Below are positions 9,830 to 21,533 of a stretch of 64,000 bases of DNA, one piece after another. A model generated the notes under the pieces. It worked only from the letters and a program-made list of their open reading frames with translations, ran no database searches and had not been told where the DNA came from. The DNA comes from Tilletiopsis washingtonensis (Eukaryota > Basidiomycota > Exobasidiomycetes > Entylomatales). Made by a program: the position numbers and the translations under genes. Position 1 is the stretch's first letter. Each line of letters starts with the position of its first letter. The stretch is from assembly GCF_003144115.1 (NCBI RefSeq), contig NW_020312004.1:261684-325683 (forward strand). The letters are read 5' to 3'.

Positions 9830-11588
9830 TCACCGCCAGCCGCAGCGCCACTCGCTCGCCCTCGTGTTCTGTCCCAGCGCGCTATTGCCGGCGCCCGTGT
9901 GCTCCATGAGCATTCGCGACGAGATCACGATGCCGGCATGGCCGCACAGGCTGACTGTTCGGCGGTTTGCATCAGCGAGCGGCGTTTGACACAGCAGCCT
10001 GACAGCACTCACTCTCGCCAGTCAGGCACTGCAGCAGCACCGCGTTCGCCGGCGTCAGTTGCCGCAGATCGTTGCCCGTCGTGTACAGGCTGAGCAGCCG
10101 CTGCGCCAGAGGCAACATCGAGCGATGCAGAATGAGGCCAGAGCCGCCCGCGCCGATCCAGCCAGCGAGCGGCGTCTCATCCGGCGGGGTCTGGTGCTTC
10201 GACTCGGCAGAGAGACGAAGGTGCGCCGAGGTCTTGCGGTCCTGCTCGAGTGTCGCAACGACGGCCTCCATGCCGCGCCAGCCCCACTTGCCGCACAGCG
10301 CATAGTCGTCTTCCACCACGAGTGTCCACTCCGAAGCGTCCTTGCGCTGGTGCGACCAGCGCAGCAGCTCTGCGAGGTGGAGGTGATGCCGCACGTGGTC
10401 GGCCGGGTGCTGATCCTGATCGCGATAGAAGACGACGGACGAGGAGCGGTTGCCCAGTGGCCGCGTGATGTGCTCGTAGTGCGCGGCAACGCGATCGAAC
10501 GCAGGGTGCTCCTTCTCGGTGAAGTGCGTGAAGACCGACAGACGAGGCGGCGACGGCAGCACGGACTCGGTCGGGATGATGTCGAAGTACGACGCGACGG
10601 TGCGCTGCAGCAGGTCCGAGGAGATGTCGGAGCCGCGCGGCCGGGGCGCGGTCAGGAGCACAATGTCCAGCAGCGGCCGACCAGCCGTCGTCGTGGGCCC
10701 GACGTCGGCAAGCTTTGGCCGTAAGGCCAGTCGGTCGGCCGTGAAGATCGACACGACGCAGAAGGCCGCCAGATGAGCGAGCAAGCGGCTGAGGACGATC
10801 TTGGTCGATTTGCGCGCGCCTGGCGGAGCGATGATGCTCGGAGTGCGCTGGTGCCGCGACGACGTGGCTGCCTCGTCGTCGCTGGCTTGCGGCTGCGCGT
10901 TGTCGGCAGAGCCCAATAAGCTGTACTTTCCCTGCAGCTGGAAGCGCGACGCCAGCACATTCAGCACACCGAAAATCGCCCCGACGACTGCGCCGCAGGC
11001 GTAGCTCCACGGCGCGCCCTCGATGAGGCAAAGCAGGCCTGCGACGCCGGCATGCAGCGCCACGACTCGATTCGAGCCTGCCAGAGGCGTCGAGGCGGCG
11101 CTTGGCACTGGCGACGGGTCATTTGGCAGGCGCAGCTGCAGGAAGGTGGCCACGTCGATGGCGACGAGCACTGGTCCCAGCCCCGCCGTGGCCTCGTACA
11201 CGGCCGGGTGGCTGAAGAAGAACGGCACCTTCCAGCCAAGTGCCACCGAGGCGAGGGCGAGGAAGCTGCGCAGCGTCACCGTCAGGATCCAGAGCGCATA
11301 CACCGTCCAGGGCGCAAGGAGCAGCGGCGCGCGAGGAATAACGATGAGCGCGAGCAGGGCGAGCTGCACGATGCGCGTCACTGCCGTCAGGAAGGAGCCG
11401 GCCGGCAGCACGGGCCCGAGCAGCGCCGCCGCGAACTCGGGCGGCGATGAGAAGAGAATCTGGCGCGGCTCAAACGGCACGCGCAGCGCCTTGGGCAGCA
11501 CGAGCCATGCGCCGAAGCTCAGCGCCGCATAGATGAGGGCGCTGGCGTTGACGTCGTAGACGCCCTGCTGCAGTGTCCCGGCCAGCAT
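9830..11588 (-). CDS. Multi-pass membrane glycosyltransferase-like protein, PGAP4 (GPI-GalNAc transferase) family
   Basis: Minus-strand exons are 11588-10013 and 9954-9830 with a 58-nt intron (9955-10012, gtgagt...cag); 566 aa. Start: the ATG at 11588 in context gccgccATG. The N-terminal half has about six membrane segments (near residues 17-32, 65-85, 91-112, 135-152, 176-212, 265-284). From residue 306 comes a soluble domain with LLDIVLLTAPRP, a VVEDDYALCGKWGW block (EDD at 426-428, the expected metal/nucleotide-sugar site) and GAGGSGLIL at 479. After the intron it ends SLCGHAGIVISSRML...RCGW, which is recovered only by splicing. The EDD plus GGSGL pattern in a polytopic protein resembles the PGAP4/TMEM246 family that adds GalNAc to GPI anchors in the Golgi. 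Family assignment is from motif memory; substrate is inferred. Confidence 0.78.
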
Positions 11589-12097
11589 GGCGGCCGGCGA
11601 GTGCGACGCTGTGCGGCGTCGTGCGATGCAGCCTGGGTCTGTGCACCGGTCCGCTATGCTTGCTGCGGGTCCCTGGCCATGCGCGTTGATGTGGTTTGCT
11701 GTCAAGAGGCAGCAAGGCGCGTTATCGACTGATTGAGGCGGGACATGCAGGCTGCATGCCTCAAGGCGCGCGCGCAAGGCTTCGCACAGCGCCGCCTCGG
11801 TGCACGCGCCCGCTCACGTGACGCTGCGCCGCTGAGTGGAGCTGCTCCACAGCCGCCGCGTCGGCGCGGCCCCTCTTCCTCTTCTCATCCACGACGGCAG
11901 CAAGCAGCGCAACACAGGCCAGGCGCAGAGTCGGAGTCAGGGCACTCCTGGATTCGTGCCCCCGCGCAGTGATCTCTGCTCTGCAGCAGGCCCGCGCCGG
12001 ACCTGACCAGGCGCCTGGCAGTCTTGCTCACGCCGTCTTCTGATGCTCGCGTAGCGGCTGCCACGACCGTGCCCCACCGGTCAAGCCGCTGCCCAGC
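11589..12097. promoter_or_regulatory. Divergent promoter region between the PGAP4-like gene and CTK3 (509 bp)
   Basis: No coding exon is supported. Minus-strand open sequence continues upstream of the chosen start at 11588, but the residues show no membrane-protein character and no good start context. I see no recognisable element beyond C/T-rich tracts near 11870-11890. Confidence 0.45.
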
Positions 12098-13836
12098 ATG
12101 GATCCGTTCCAGATCCGGCTCGACTTTCTCTCGCTGCTGCGCCGGCTCACGGCGTCGCAGCAGTCGATCGCCAAGCTCGTGGCCTTTGCCAGTGTGCACG
12201 CGCCAAAGGCGCGCAACGACATCTGGGACTGCATCGTCTCCGAGACGGGCAAGGTGTGTGCCAGAGCAAGAGTGGCCGTCCATCTGCCGACGGCGCTGAG
12301 CTCACGCCCTCTCCTTCGCAGGCGAATCTCAATGCGCGCCTCAACATCCTCTTCCTGCTCGATGCGCTGGTGTCCAGCTCTGGGGCGCCGACTACGTCCT
12401 CTGCGCAGGGCGGCTATCTTGATCTTGCCGCGCGCGATCTCCGCGACATCATGGCGCTCGTCGTGCCAGACACGCGCGACGGCGTACAGCTCAACGCCAG
12501 CAGTGCTCTGCGTGTGAGTGCGGGCGGGCGAAAGACGCAGCAGGGCGTGTAGCTCACTGGCTGCCTGGCCGTCAGGTGCTCGCCACTTGGAATGTCGAGC
12601 GTGTCTTCTCGCCCGCACTGATCAAGGACTCCGAGGAGGACATTGTTGCGCGGCAAAGGCGGTGCGTCCCTCTGCGCATCAGCTGTGTCTGGTCGGCTCG
12701 CTGACTGCCCTGCAGCGTCACCGCCGCGCCCCGCGCGGAGCAGCGGCCAAGCGACCTCTCTGAAGCTGATGTGCTCCGGCGCATCGAGGAGGACCGTGAG
12801 CGCGTGAGTCCCGGTCATGCTGGTCGAGCTGCGCCTCAGCTCACTATAGACTCTTCAGCACAAACGCCTGCGCGAGCGCGGCTGGATCCTTCCGTCCAAG
12901 TCTTTTCTCGACGCGCTTCCGAGCACGGGAGCATCCCGGGCAAGCGGCAACCATCTTCTCTCGACGCCCTCGCACAGCACCAAGGCCAGTCCCGCATCTC
13001 CTCGCGAGCCGCCAGGGCCGCCGCGTGCGTCCGGCATGAAGCGGCCCGGGCAGGCTTCTCTGCCGCCAGCAAAGCGCGCTCGTCAACTGCATTCGACGGA
13101 CGATGCGGCGTCGCACGGCCCAGTTCTGCCTGACCCGCTCGACGTCGAGTTCGACGAGCTCTGGGAGACCGTCTCGGACCTCAACGAAGACGACCTGGAG
13201 ACGATGCAGGAGGACGACGCGCAGTGGTGGGGCAGCGAGACTGCGCTCTTCCGGCAGGCCGATGCAGAGCGTCGGGCGGAAGAGGCGCGCCGGATGGAGG
13301 AGGAGCGCGCACATCAGGCAGCCATCGAGGAGGCAAGCAGAATGCAGAGGCTTCAAGAACTTCAAGAAGAAGAGGAGCGGCAGCAGCGTCTCGCCACGCG
13401 ACAGGCCCACGAGGCTCAGCGCGGCGTCGAGCGAAACGGCAACCCGCACTCAAGCAGTCCAGCACGAGGCTGGAACACGAATCGAGCGAACCACGAGCAG
13501 CGTCCGCCGCCAGGACCGGCTTCATCCCCCTTCGCAGGCCGCGGTGGCCGTGGTTTCCGGCCCATCGGTGTTCCAACTGGCCCGGCCATGCTCAATGGCC
13601 ACGGCCATGCGGCGTCCAGCAGCCCTGCCGTGGGTATTCCTCCGCGCAACGGCGCTTTCGGCAACGCTACGCCGCCAGCGGCGCCCAGCAGCTTCTCGCG
13701 CGGCAATCTCGGCTCCTCGCGCTCCTCGTCGCCCTACGCTGGCCCACCTGCAGGTCCGGCAGGGCGCGGCGGGCCGCCAGGACGCTTCCGCGGTGCCGGT
13801 GGCCCTCGACGTGGCGGCTGGCGAGACGCGAGATGA
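12098..13836 (+). CDS. CTK3: CTD kinase I gamma subunit (Ctk3)
   Basis: Exons are 12098-12253, 12322-12513, 12576-12661, 12716-12803 and 12859-13836; 499 aa; all phases agree. This is the non-catalytic subunit of CTDK-I, which phosphorylates Ser2 of the RNA polymerase II CTD. The N-terminus MDPFQIRLDFLSLLRRLTASQQSI followed by KARNDIWDCIVSE is the hallmark of Ctk3, whose N-terminal domain adopts a CTD-interacting (CID) fold. NLNARLNILFLLDALV continues the helical repeat. A short conserved block HKRLRERGWILP opens the last exon. The C-terminal ~300 residues hold an acidic patch (FDELWETVSDLNEDDLE), a long charged coiled coil rich in E, R and Q (about genomic 13256-13425) and an RGG-like Gly/Arg/Pro tail ending GGPRRGGWRDAR. 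This tail is long compared with yeast Ctk3 and suggests RNA contact (inference). Confidence 0.9.
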
Positions 13837-13969
13837 GAAATGAGTATGCGTGCGAATGGTAGAATACAGCGTGTGTGGGAGAGCTGGGACGGGGAATATG
13901 GAGAGATGCGCTTGCGGACAAGGTCTAGCGATGAGGTATGGGAAAATCAGGCGGGAGAGGAGGCGGCTT

Positions 13970-15568
13970 CTACAGCCAGCCGCCGCGGACCTTGAAGCGG
14001 TTGGCAGCAGCGAGAGCCTCGTCGTCACGCCGTGGCGGCGACGCCTCGGTAGGGTACGAGAAGGGATTGGCGCGCTCGACCATGGGGCTCGGCATCAGGC
14101 TGAGCGGCAGCGGCTGGGCGCCGGCGCCCAGGTCGAGCATGAAGGCATCCTTGAACTCTTGCTGTTCCCGCGCGGCCGCCGAGAGTGGCGAGGCCGAGGG
14201 GTGCAGTGCGTCGGCGCTCGTCATGACGATGCGTGGTGTCTGCAGCCTGCTCAGCGCTGGGCGCACTGGCGCTGGAGGCGACGGCGTGCCCGAGGAGCTT
14301 GGCGGCGTGGCGGGCAGCTCAGCCTTGCGCGACGCCTGCGCATTCTTGCGTAGCAGCAGCCGCGGTGGGGTAGGCGGAGGCGTTGGTCCGAACGCCGCGT
14401 GGTTGCTCTCCGTTCCGAGATCGAGCAGCAGCGAGCCGATGGCGCGACACGGAGCTCCTTCGTCGAGCGGCACGTCTGCATCGTGCTCAGAGACATCGTA
14501 GATGCTTCCAGCGCGACTGACGGTGCGCGGCAGGCTGAGGGCGCTCTCAGCAGCCGAGCCCTGGCGCGTCATCAGGTAGGAGGTAGGCATGCTTGGCGGC
14601 TCAAGCTCGGCGGAGTAAGCCTCCGCTACGGCCAGGGCATCGTGGCAGAGAGAGAGAGGCGAGCGCTGCGGCGAGGCGTACGTCTCGGCGGCGCGCAGGC
14701 GCGACGTGGGCGAGGCGACGGCGAGAGGCATGGCGTGGCGTGGTGAGGCGATCTTGGTGTCGCTGTAGTCGACGAGCGTCCGTGTGGGGCTCGGCAGACC
14801 GTCGGCCGAATCGATGATGCTGTTGTAGGGCAGTGTGCCACGGCGGACATGGGTAGGCCGAGGCGGCGAGAGGGCCGAAAGACTGCTGTCGCCCGTCGCA
14901 AAGGAGCTGTGCGTGCGGCTCGACGAGGCCGTGGTGCTAGTGCTCTCCTTCTGTCGCTGATGGTCGATGATGTGGCATGTCGTTCCACGCGGCGACGAGA
15001 GAGCGAGAGAGCGCACAGACATGTTGCCGATGGGTGCAGCCGCAGAGTAGAGCCAGGCCGAGGGCACCGTTGAGGCCGTCTTGATCTCGTGCTGCTGCGA
15101 GAAGCGGTCGCGCGTGCTGAATGCCGGGCTGCTGTGCAGCGTGTCGCAGCTGAGACGCTGCGAGCGTGCCATCGGCGAGGCGAAGCTGCTGCGCACCGAG
15201 GCGCGCACTCGCAGCGGCAGCAGATCCTTGCGCTCGGCGGCATACCCATGCGCTGCACTGCGCTTTCGTCGCTGTGCGCGCCAGTGTGTGCGCAGACAGT
15301 GCGTCACGATGACGCCCACCAGCACCACCACGACGAGACCAACGACGAGGCCGACGATGCCGCCGGTGCCCAGGCCGCTCGTGGACCCATGGCGGTGCCA
15401 CGCGTACTTTGGCGAGGCGACCTGCCGTGCTGCCGTGTCGGCAGGTGCAGCTGCTGCGGCATCGCTGGCTGGCGCCAAGGCAGCGGTCTGCGCGGTCGAG
15501 GCGTAGAAGCGCCCGCGCCCACTGGCGGACGCGGGCCGTGGACGGGGACTGCGCAGGTCGGCACTCAT
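13970..15568 (-). CDS. Single-pass membrane protein with Ser/Thr-rich tail (orphan), 532 aa
   Basis: This is an intronless minus-strand frame. The start ATG at 15568 reads MSADLRSPRPRPAS. The preceding in-frame sequence lacks a well-placed ATG. There is no signal peptide. A Gly/Val-rich transmembrane helix spans residues 69-91 (GGIVGLVVGLVVVVLVGVIV), followed by HWRAQRRKRS as stop-transfer. The ~440-residue tail is Ser/Pro-rich with blocks such as SIYDVSEHDADVPLDEG, GPTPPPTPPRLLLRK and a C-terminal FKVRGGWL. The layout resembles Mid2/Skg6-like cell-surface helices in fungal sensors, but the extracellular part is only about 68 residues. Function unknown. It converges on CTK3, with 133 bp between the stop codons. 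Confidence 0.7.
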   Translation of the reverse strand: MSADLRSPRPRPASASGRGRFYASTAQTAALAPASDAAAAAPADTAARQVASPKYAWHRHGSTSGLGTGGIVGLVVGLVVVVLVGVIVTHCLRTHWRAQRRKRSAAHGYAAERKDLLPLRVRASVRSSFASPMARSQRLSCDTLHSSPAFSTRDRFSQQHEIKTASTVPSAWLYSAAAPIGNMSVRSLALSSPRGTTCHIIDHQRQKESTSTTASSSRTHSSFATGDSSLSALSPPRPTHVRRGTLPYNSIIDSADGLPSPTRTLVDYSDTKIASPRHAMPLAVASPTSRLRAAETYASPQRSPLSLCHDALAVAEAYSAELEPPSMPTSYLMTRQGSAAESALSLPRTVSRAGSIYDVSEHDADVPLDEGAPCRAIGSLLLDLGTESNHAAFGPTPPPTPPRLLLRKNAQASRKAELPATPPSSSGTPSPPAPVRPALSRLQTPRIVMTSADALHPSASPLSAAAREQQEFKDAFMLDLGAGAQPLPLSLMPSPMVERANPFSYPTEASPPRRDDEALAAANRFKVRGGWL

Positions 15569-18566
15569 GGGTGCGGCGAGGAGAGAGAGAGGTCGAGGCG
15601 AGGGTGTTCGTCGCGGCTGCGGCACGCCCCGTCGCTCCTTAAGGCGAGGCACTGCGCAGCCGCGCCAAGCGGTGCCCAGCAAGCAGAGCGGCCCGAGAGC
15701 GGGCGAGCGGCAGAGGATCGGGCCGCTGCTGGGGACGGCAGAGCAGCAGTGCGGCGGTGACTGAGCGTGCAGCCGCGGTGCGGCGTGCCGACTTGATTCG
15801 GGTCTGTCGTGCGACCGTTGGGCAAGCGCCACGAGGGAATGAGGGGCGAGCGGACAGGCAGGCGTGGCGTGAGTGCGAGCGAGGAGTAGGTGGTGGCATG
15901 AGGGAGTGCGAGGGGCACGCGGCTGGACGTAGCGCGGCGACGGGTGGGTAGGGCAGGCCGCGCTGCGGCGGGCGATGAACGCCGAGCTGGGCAGAGGCAG
16001 CTGATGCTGGGCCAGGCGAGGGTACGGCTGAGCCCCAACGGTCCGGCCTCCATCCCTGCGTCCGGCGCCGAGCGTGTCCAGGGGGCGCCGCGGCCGCAGC
16101 CGCGCACCTGCCCCGTTCGGCACGGCACGGCGCGTGTGCTTCTCCCGACGCGTCAGCAGACCAACACCTCGCGCCGCCCTGCTGCTGCCACGCTTCGACG
16201 CTCCCGCTGCCGCACCGTCGTCGAGGCCTGCTGACGACGTCCACGCTCACTCGATCCGAGCGCCGCATCGCAGGCAGCTCGAGAATGCTGCACAGCCGTC
16301 GATGGCAGCCGTGTTGGAGCGCTGCTGCCTCGGATGGCAGATGCATCGTCGGCGGCCCATCGCCTCCGCGCGATGCCGGTTCCCACGCGCCCACCTGCCT
16401 CAAACGGCTGCCGCTCCGAGGCGCCAAGCCGGCCCTCGTGCTACTGCTCCATGCTCCGGCTCCGGCTGCTTCGCTGCAGAACAGGGCTCCCACGATGGGC
16501 TGAGATGCGCACAGCAGCGGGCGCTGGGCGCTGCGCTCTGTACTGTTGCTGTCGGACGTCTTGGCCGGCAGCGCTGCTGCAGCGCGCGCGCAGCCACACC
16601 GCGCCGGCATGCCCCCTTGCATCATCACCGCGCCGTCGTCACCTGGCACGCAGACCGCTCCGCCCGACGTTGACCCTCGCAGCACCGGCACGTGACTGAT
16701 CCTCACCCTCGGCGTCGTGTCCAGACAAATCTGCAGCTCCTGCTCGCGAAGCAGCAGCGAGCTATTTCCGGCACGGAGGACGACGCTTTGGCCGCCAAGC
16801 GCCGCTGCGGCTCGACGCGCACGCAGCTGCAGCAGGCACGTCAAGATGCAGGCCAGACCGCAGCGGGTCCGAGCGCCGCTTGCCGTGCGCTCGGACGTGA
16901 GTCTGAGTGTCGCGTCTCCTCTGCCCTCCATCAGCTTGTCGAGCAAGCGAGCTTCTGTTAAACATCGGCAACGAGCCTTTCGCTGCGTCGGCTGAGATCC
17001 AGGAGCAGCAGGGGCGCCGAAAGAGGCACTTTAGCGCCAGGGCCGGGCACCGAGCCGTCTGCGGAGCCGCGGCGACGCGGTGGCGCCTCTTCGCGCGCCG
17101 GACTTCAGGCGACCGCGTCCATCTCGAGCGCCTCCCTCCGCCCGCGGCGCAGGACAGGTGCCGTCCGCACCTTGCCGGCTGCCTCTGCACCTGGCGCAGA
17201 TGCAGAGAGAGCTGTGACGCAACCATCGAGATTGCCGAAGCGCCCGGCCTGTCGCTCTGCCTCGGCGTTGGAAGCGGCAGGCGGCCCGCTCGCTCGCCAG
17301 CCGCCAGCGGGCCGCAAGCAAGAGACGCGCTCGCTCGCCGTCGGTGCGCCCCCGCACCCGATTCCGCTCTGCCTGCCCGCGGAAGTCAGCCTCGCCTGGA
17401 CGTCGGGCGCTGGCCGGCTGCGGCCGGACGTGCATCTCCGCAGGTGCAGCTGCGAGCTGCAGGGTGTGCTGCATCGCAAGGCTGCGCAGGCACGGCGGAT
17501 GCCCGTCATGGTGCCGCTCCGTGCCGCAGCATGATGCAGCCGGGATCTCGCAGCAGCAGCAGCCTTTCCTATCGTCCGCCGTCGTGGCGCCTTCGAATAT
17601 CCGGCCTCGTGCCGGAGCGCTGGCCAGGCGCAGCGTCAGAGGACCACTGCGCCCTCGACAAGAGGAGTGAGCTATATGCGTCCCGGGGCGGCAGACGGCA
17701 TGGGCTTGCCGGCCGGCGGCCTTCGCTGCAGCTGCGAAGGGCGAAGCCTCGCATCTGCTTCTCCTCATTCCGAGCCGATCTCACTGTGACTCGCCAGGCA
17801 CTGCTGCAGCACTCGCGCCGGAGCCGCACGGACTTATGAGCCGTCACTTGTGTGTCTAAATGCAGTGCTCGCTAGGGGTCGTGGCCGCTGGACACTGGTT
17901 GGGGCGCGCGGCAGGCTTCATAAAGTGGAGCCTCACGCCGCACACACGCACCTCTCTCAGCATCCTCCACCCCTCCCTCTCCCGTGCGCCCGGCGCTCCC
18001 TTTGCTCCCTCCCACGCGCACCCTTCCCGCTGCGCTCCGACGCTCCTTCGCCGAAGCACGCCCTCTCCCTTCTCCCTCGGCGCAGCTGCACGCGCAAGCT
18101 CGCACACGTGCCTCCTCGTCCCCTTGCTTGGCTCGCTAGCGTCGGACAAGCACATTTGCGGCGAGCAGCGCTCTGCAATTGAGCCCTTTGCCTGCTCGGC
18201 GCCGTCGCGCATCTCGCTCGGCTCGGCCGTCTCGGCGTCCGCGCCGGCTCGTTCGCGCTACTCAACGCGGCGATTCAGATTCAGCCCCAGCAGAGGGCGG
18301 ATCTCACGACGCTGCACGCTTGCGCCGCCGCGCAGCTCGCCTCGCTGCGCGTCCGCGTGGTCGTCTGCGACGGCACGTCAGCTCATCACGCTCACGCTCC
18401 GCATCCGCACCGCCGCTCCGGAGCCGCGGCCGTCGGCCCCGCGTCACGCGCCTCGCAGGCAGCGCCGCGCCTTCGCTCCTCCCCACCACCACCACCTGCT
18501 CGCCCGTGCGTGCTGCGCGCTCCCACACGCCGTCGCTCGCAGCACACGCCCTAGCCGCACTCTGCC
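15569..18566. promoter_or_regulatory. 3.0-kb divergent intergenic region upstream of the zinc-cluster transcription factor
   Basis: I see no supported gene. The longest plus-strand open stretch (16907-17839) is Arg/Ala/Ser/Cys-rich and lacks any motif. A TATA-like element cataaag lies at 17919-17925, followed by C/T-rich sequence (about 17940-18080). This fits a transcript start near 17950 and a leader of about 600 nt for the gene at 18567 (inference). Long upstream regions are common for fungal regulators. Confidence 0.5.
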
Positions 18567-21271
18567 ATGTACCCGCAGCAGGGCCCCAACGGGCCTGGCC
18601 CGGGCGGCTATGGCTTCGACGCATCGCAGCTGCCGCCGGGCGCGTCGCAGCAGCAGCTGCACATGCACATGCAGGCGTTGCAGCAACAGGCGCAACAGGC
18701 GCACGCATACATGCAGCCTCCGCCGCAGCCCTTCGAGGGCCAGCAGCAGGAGCCGCCGCACGCGCCGTCGGGGAGCGGCAGCCGCAGCGGCAGCCAGAGC
18801 GGCGCCAGCAACAGCGGCAGCTTGAGCAGCGGCGTCGAGCGCAGCGCCCATGGCTACGTGTGTCCCAATTGCGGCAAGGCATTCGCACGTGGTGAGTCGG
18901 CCAGCCGCGAGGCACGATGGGCCAGAGGGCCGCGAGTGATGGCAGGGATCCCGTAGCTCACAGTGGGCTCCGCAGACGATCTGCTCAGGCGCCATCTCTC
19001 GCGTGAGGCTCGCGCCCTTGCACAGCCGTCGTTCGATCGGCAAAAGTCGTGCCATGCCTGTGCGGCCAGCAAGGCACGCTGCGATCTCGAGGTGCCGTCG
19101 TGTGGGCGGTGTCGTGCGCGGGGCAAGGCTTGCGTGAGTACAGCTGGGCAGGTTCAGACAGAGCAAAGGGCGCTGACGCCAGGCATCAGGTCTACGGCGC
19201 TCGCTCCGGCAACCCAAATGTGCGGCGCGCACAGCGCGAATCCGTCACTGCTTGGAGCACTCCTGGTCCGTCCACGTGGGCGGCCGACGGCAGCAGCTAC
19301 AACTTCGCAGCTGCGTCCAGTCTGCCGCCCGCTCCCGGGCTCATGCCGCCGCGCAACGGCTCAGGCGACGACTACGCCTCGGATGCCAGCGATTCGCATG
19401 GCTGGCCAGACTTTGACCAGCCGCACGTACGCGCCGCACGCGCATTCAGCACCAGCACGAGCAGCAGCGACGCCGAGAGCGGCTACGGCTCGCACTCGGG
19501 CAGCTTCTCGTTCGACGATGGCGCGCCGCAGGGCCAGCAGCCTCCTAGCGACCAGTTCTTCACGCCGCAGCTCGGCAGCGCAGCATTTGAGCCGCCGATG
19601 CGCACCGACTCGCCCGCTTCGTTCACACAGCCGATGGTCTCCAAGGCCTCACGACTAGCTCGCGGCTTCGGAAGCGCAGGCGGCTCTATCGACACGAACA
19701 TGCGACGCTACGAGCATGAAGAGGACGAGCAGACGCCCATCGGTCCGAGCCAGCATGGCCTGAGCATGACTGCCTCTGGCGACCTGGGCGTGCGAGGCTC
19801 GATGGGCCCGCCTGCTTCGACAGCGCGGGCGCAGGCAGGCGCTTTCGGCTGGAACGCGCCCGGAGGCACCGGCAGCGGATCGGGCATTTACGGCGCCGAA
19901 AGCAGCGGCTCCGGCAGCTCAGCCTCGTCGCGGCCACAGCCGCCGCGACTCCTGACGGGCAGCAAGATGCCGCTGCCAGCGTCGCAGCCGCAGAGCGGGC
20001 AGAGCAGCGCGCGACCGCTGTTCAGCGCGCTCCTCGACCTCAGCGGTTGGCTTGAGGAGCCGGTGGTGCCCTCGCCGCTGTACCGCATGGGCCCCAGTCT
20101 GGCGTCTTTCGGCGCGGCAGGCAACAGCATGTCAAGTGCGCTGCACTTTTTGCCGCCTACGCCCACGTCTGAGGCGTCGGCAAGTGCCACGCGCCAGGCG
20201 CTCATGACGCCGCGCGACTCGACGATGCGCTCCTCGACCGACCCGACGAGCGATGCCGGAAGCTCTTCGGCAGGCGCAGCTGCAGCGGCGGAGCACACGC
20301 CCGCGCAAGTCATGACGGCGCAGCACTGGTGGACGAGCGGCGCACCACGGCCTGCGGCTGAGCTGCAAGGCCAGATCGCACAAGCATGCGCCAGTCACTT
20401 CACGCTCTATCCACAGCTGCTCGTGCTGCCCGATCCCTCATCACCCGTGCCGCCGCTCTTCCACCGACCATGGCTGGCGCAGACTCGCGTCCAGACGCCT
20501 GCGTCGCTGGCGGTAGCACGCGTGGTCATTGCCGGCTTCCACTCGCGTCTGCCGGCGAGCGATGCCATGGCACGAGAAATGCTCTCGACGCACGCGCGCA
20601 ACGTCTTTGCCATGGCCGAGGTCATCGCAGCCGACGGCGATGCCGAAGTGGCAGCTGCGACGGCTGCGGCTTGGCTGTACCTCGTGCTGCTCCTCACCTC
20701 AGACGCCGACGCCAACGAGAGTCAAGCAGAAGGCGCCGCAGAGCGCACGGCGCAGCTCATCAGCGAAGGGCTCGTGGCGCTCTCCACGCTCTCTCGTGCG
20801 CTCTCTCAGCGCGTCGCGCGCCTCGAGGAGGAGCGCCGCAGTGCCGGCGCCGAATTCCTGGCGTGGGGCTTCGAAGAGACACTGCGGCGCACGCTCTTCG
20901 CCAGCTATGCGCTGCTGGTGCTGCAGCGCTTCCGCACGCCGCAGCCGCCAGCGCAGCAGGCCCTGCAGCAGAGTCTGGCCGGCGTCGAGCTCGTGCTGGA
21001 CGTCGCCTTGCCCGCCGGCGCACTCGAGTTTGAGGCGGCCACCGAGCTCGAGTGGCGTGCCGCTCAGTGCGCACGCATCAGTGCCGAGGCGCCGACGCTG
21101 CGCCGCCTTCTGCAGGCTCGCAGTGAAGCTGCGGGCGCCGGAGCAGCGGCAAAGGCACACCCGGATCTGGCGGCCTACTTTGACCGTCACGACTTCTTCA
21201 CCAACTGCTGTCTCATCGTCGCACTTGCGCTGGACGAGCAGACGCCGAATGCCGTCGCTCCTACCTCGTAA
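18567..21271 (+). CDS. Fungal transcription factor with degenerate C2H2 finger plus Zn2Cys6 cluster, 854 aa
   Basis: Exons are 18567-18891, 18976-19133 and 19190-21271, phase-consistent (two gtgagt donors). Residues 1-95 are Gln/Pro/Ser-rich. A C2H2-like finger follows: C99-P-N-C102, KAFARDDLLRRH115. The second histidine expected four or five residues later is Glu119/Ala120. A canonical Zn2Cys6 cluster then has Cys at 134, 137, 144, 151, 154 and 161 (C-x2-C-x6-C-x6-C-x2-C-x6-C). Next is a ~300-residue disordered Ser/Gly-rich region. The C-terminal ~300 residues are helical (HFTLYPQLLVLP, FHRPWL, FASYALLVLQRF, FFTNCCLIVALAL), which fits the fungal-specific transcription factor domain found behind C2H2/Zn2Cys6 pairs. 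Nuclear DNA-binding regulator; targets unknown. Both introns lie within the DNA-binding region. Confidence 0.85.
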
Positions 21272-21533
21272 GACGATGCGCATCTACCCTCTTTCCCCCC
21301 GCGATCCCCACTCCCAGCTTGTACTCGTCACGCAGCCCGCTCTAGACATCGCACACTCTCACTCTCTCGGCTCTCGGGCTCGCCTGCCTCTGGAATCTCC
21401 ATCCGTGCTGTATCATGCCCTTGTCGTCCGTCGTGCTGGCGTGACACCTGTGGCGCGCGTGGGCCAACGTCTAGAGAGTCGAGATATACGCATTGCCAAG
21501 TCATCGCAGCATCTAGGCCCCAGACAGAGCAGT

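Noticed and set aside
16907-17839. 310-codon plus-strand open frame in the 3-kb spacer
   Set aside because: It starts at an arbitrary codon, is Arg/Ala/Ser/Cys-rich, has no motif or plausible splice partners, and similar frames exist on the other strand.
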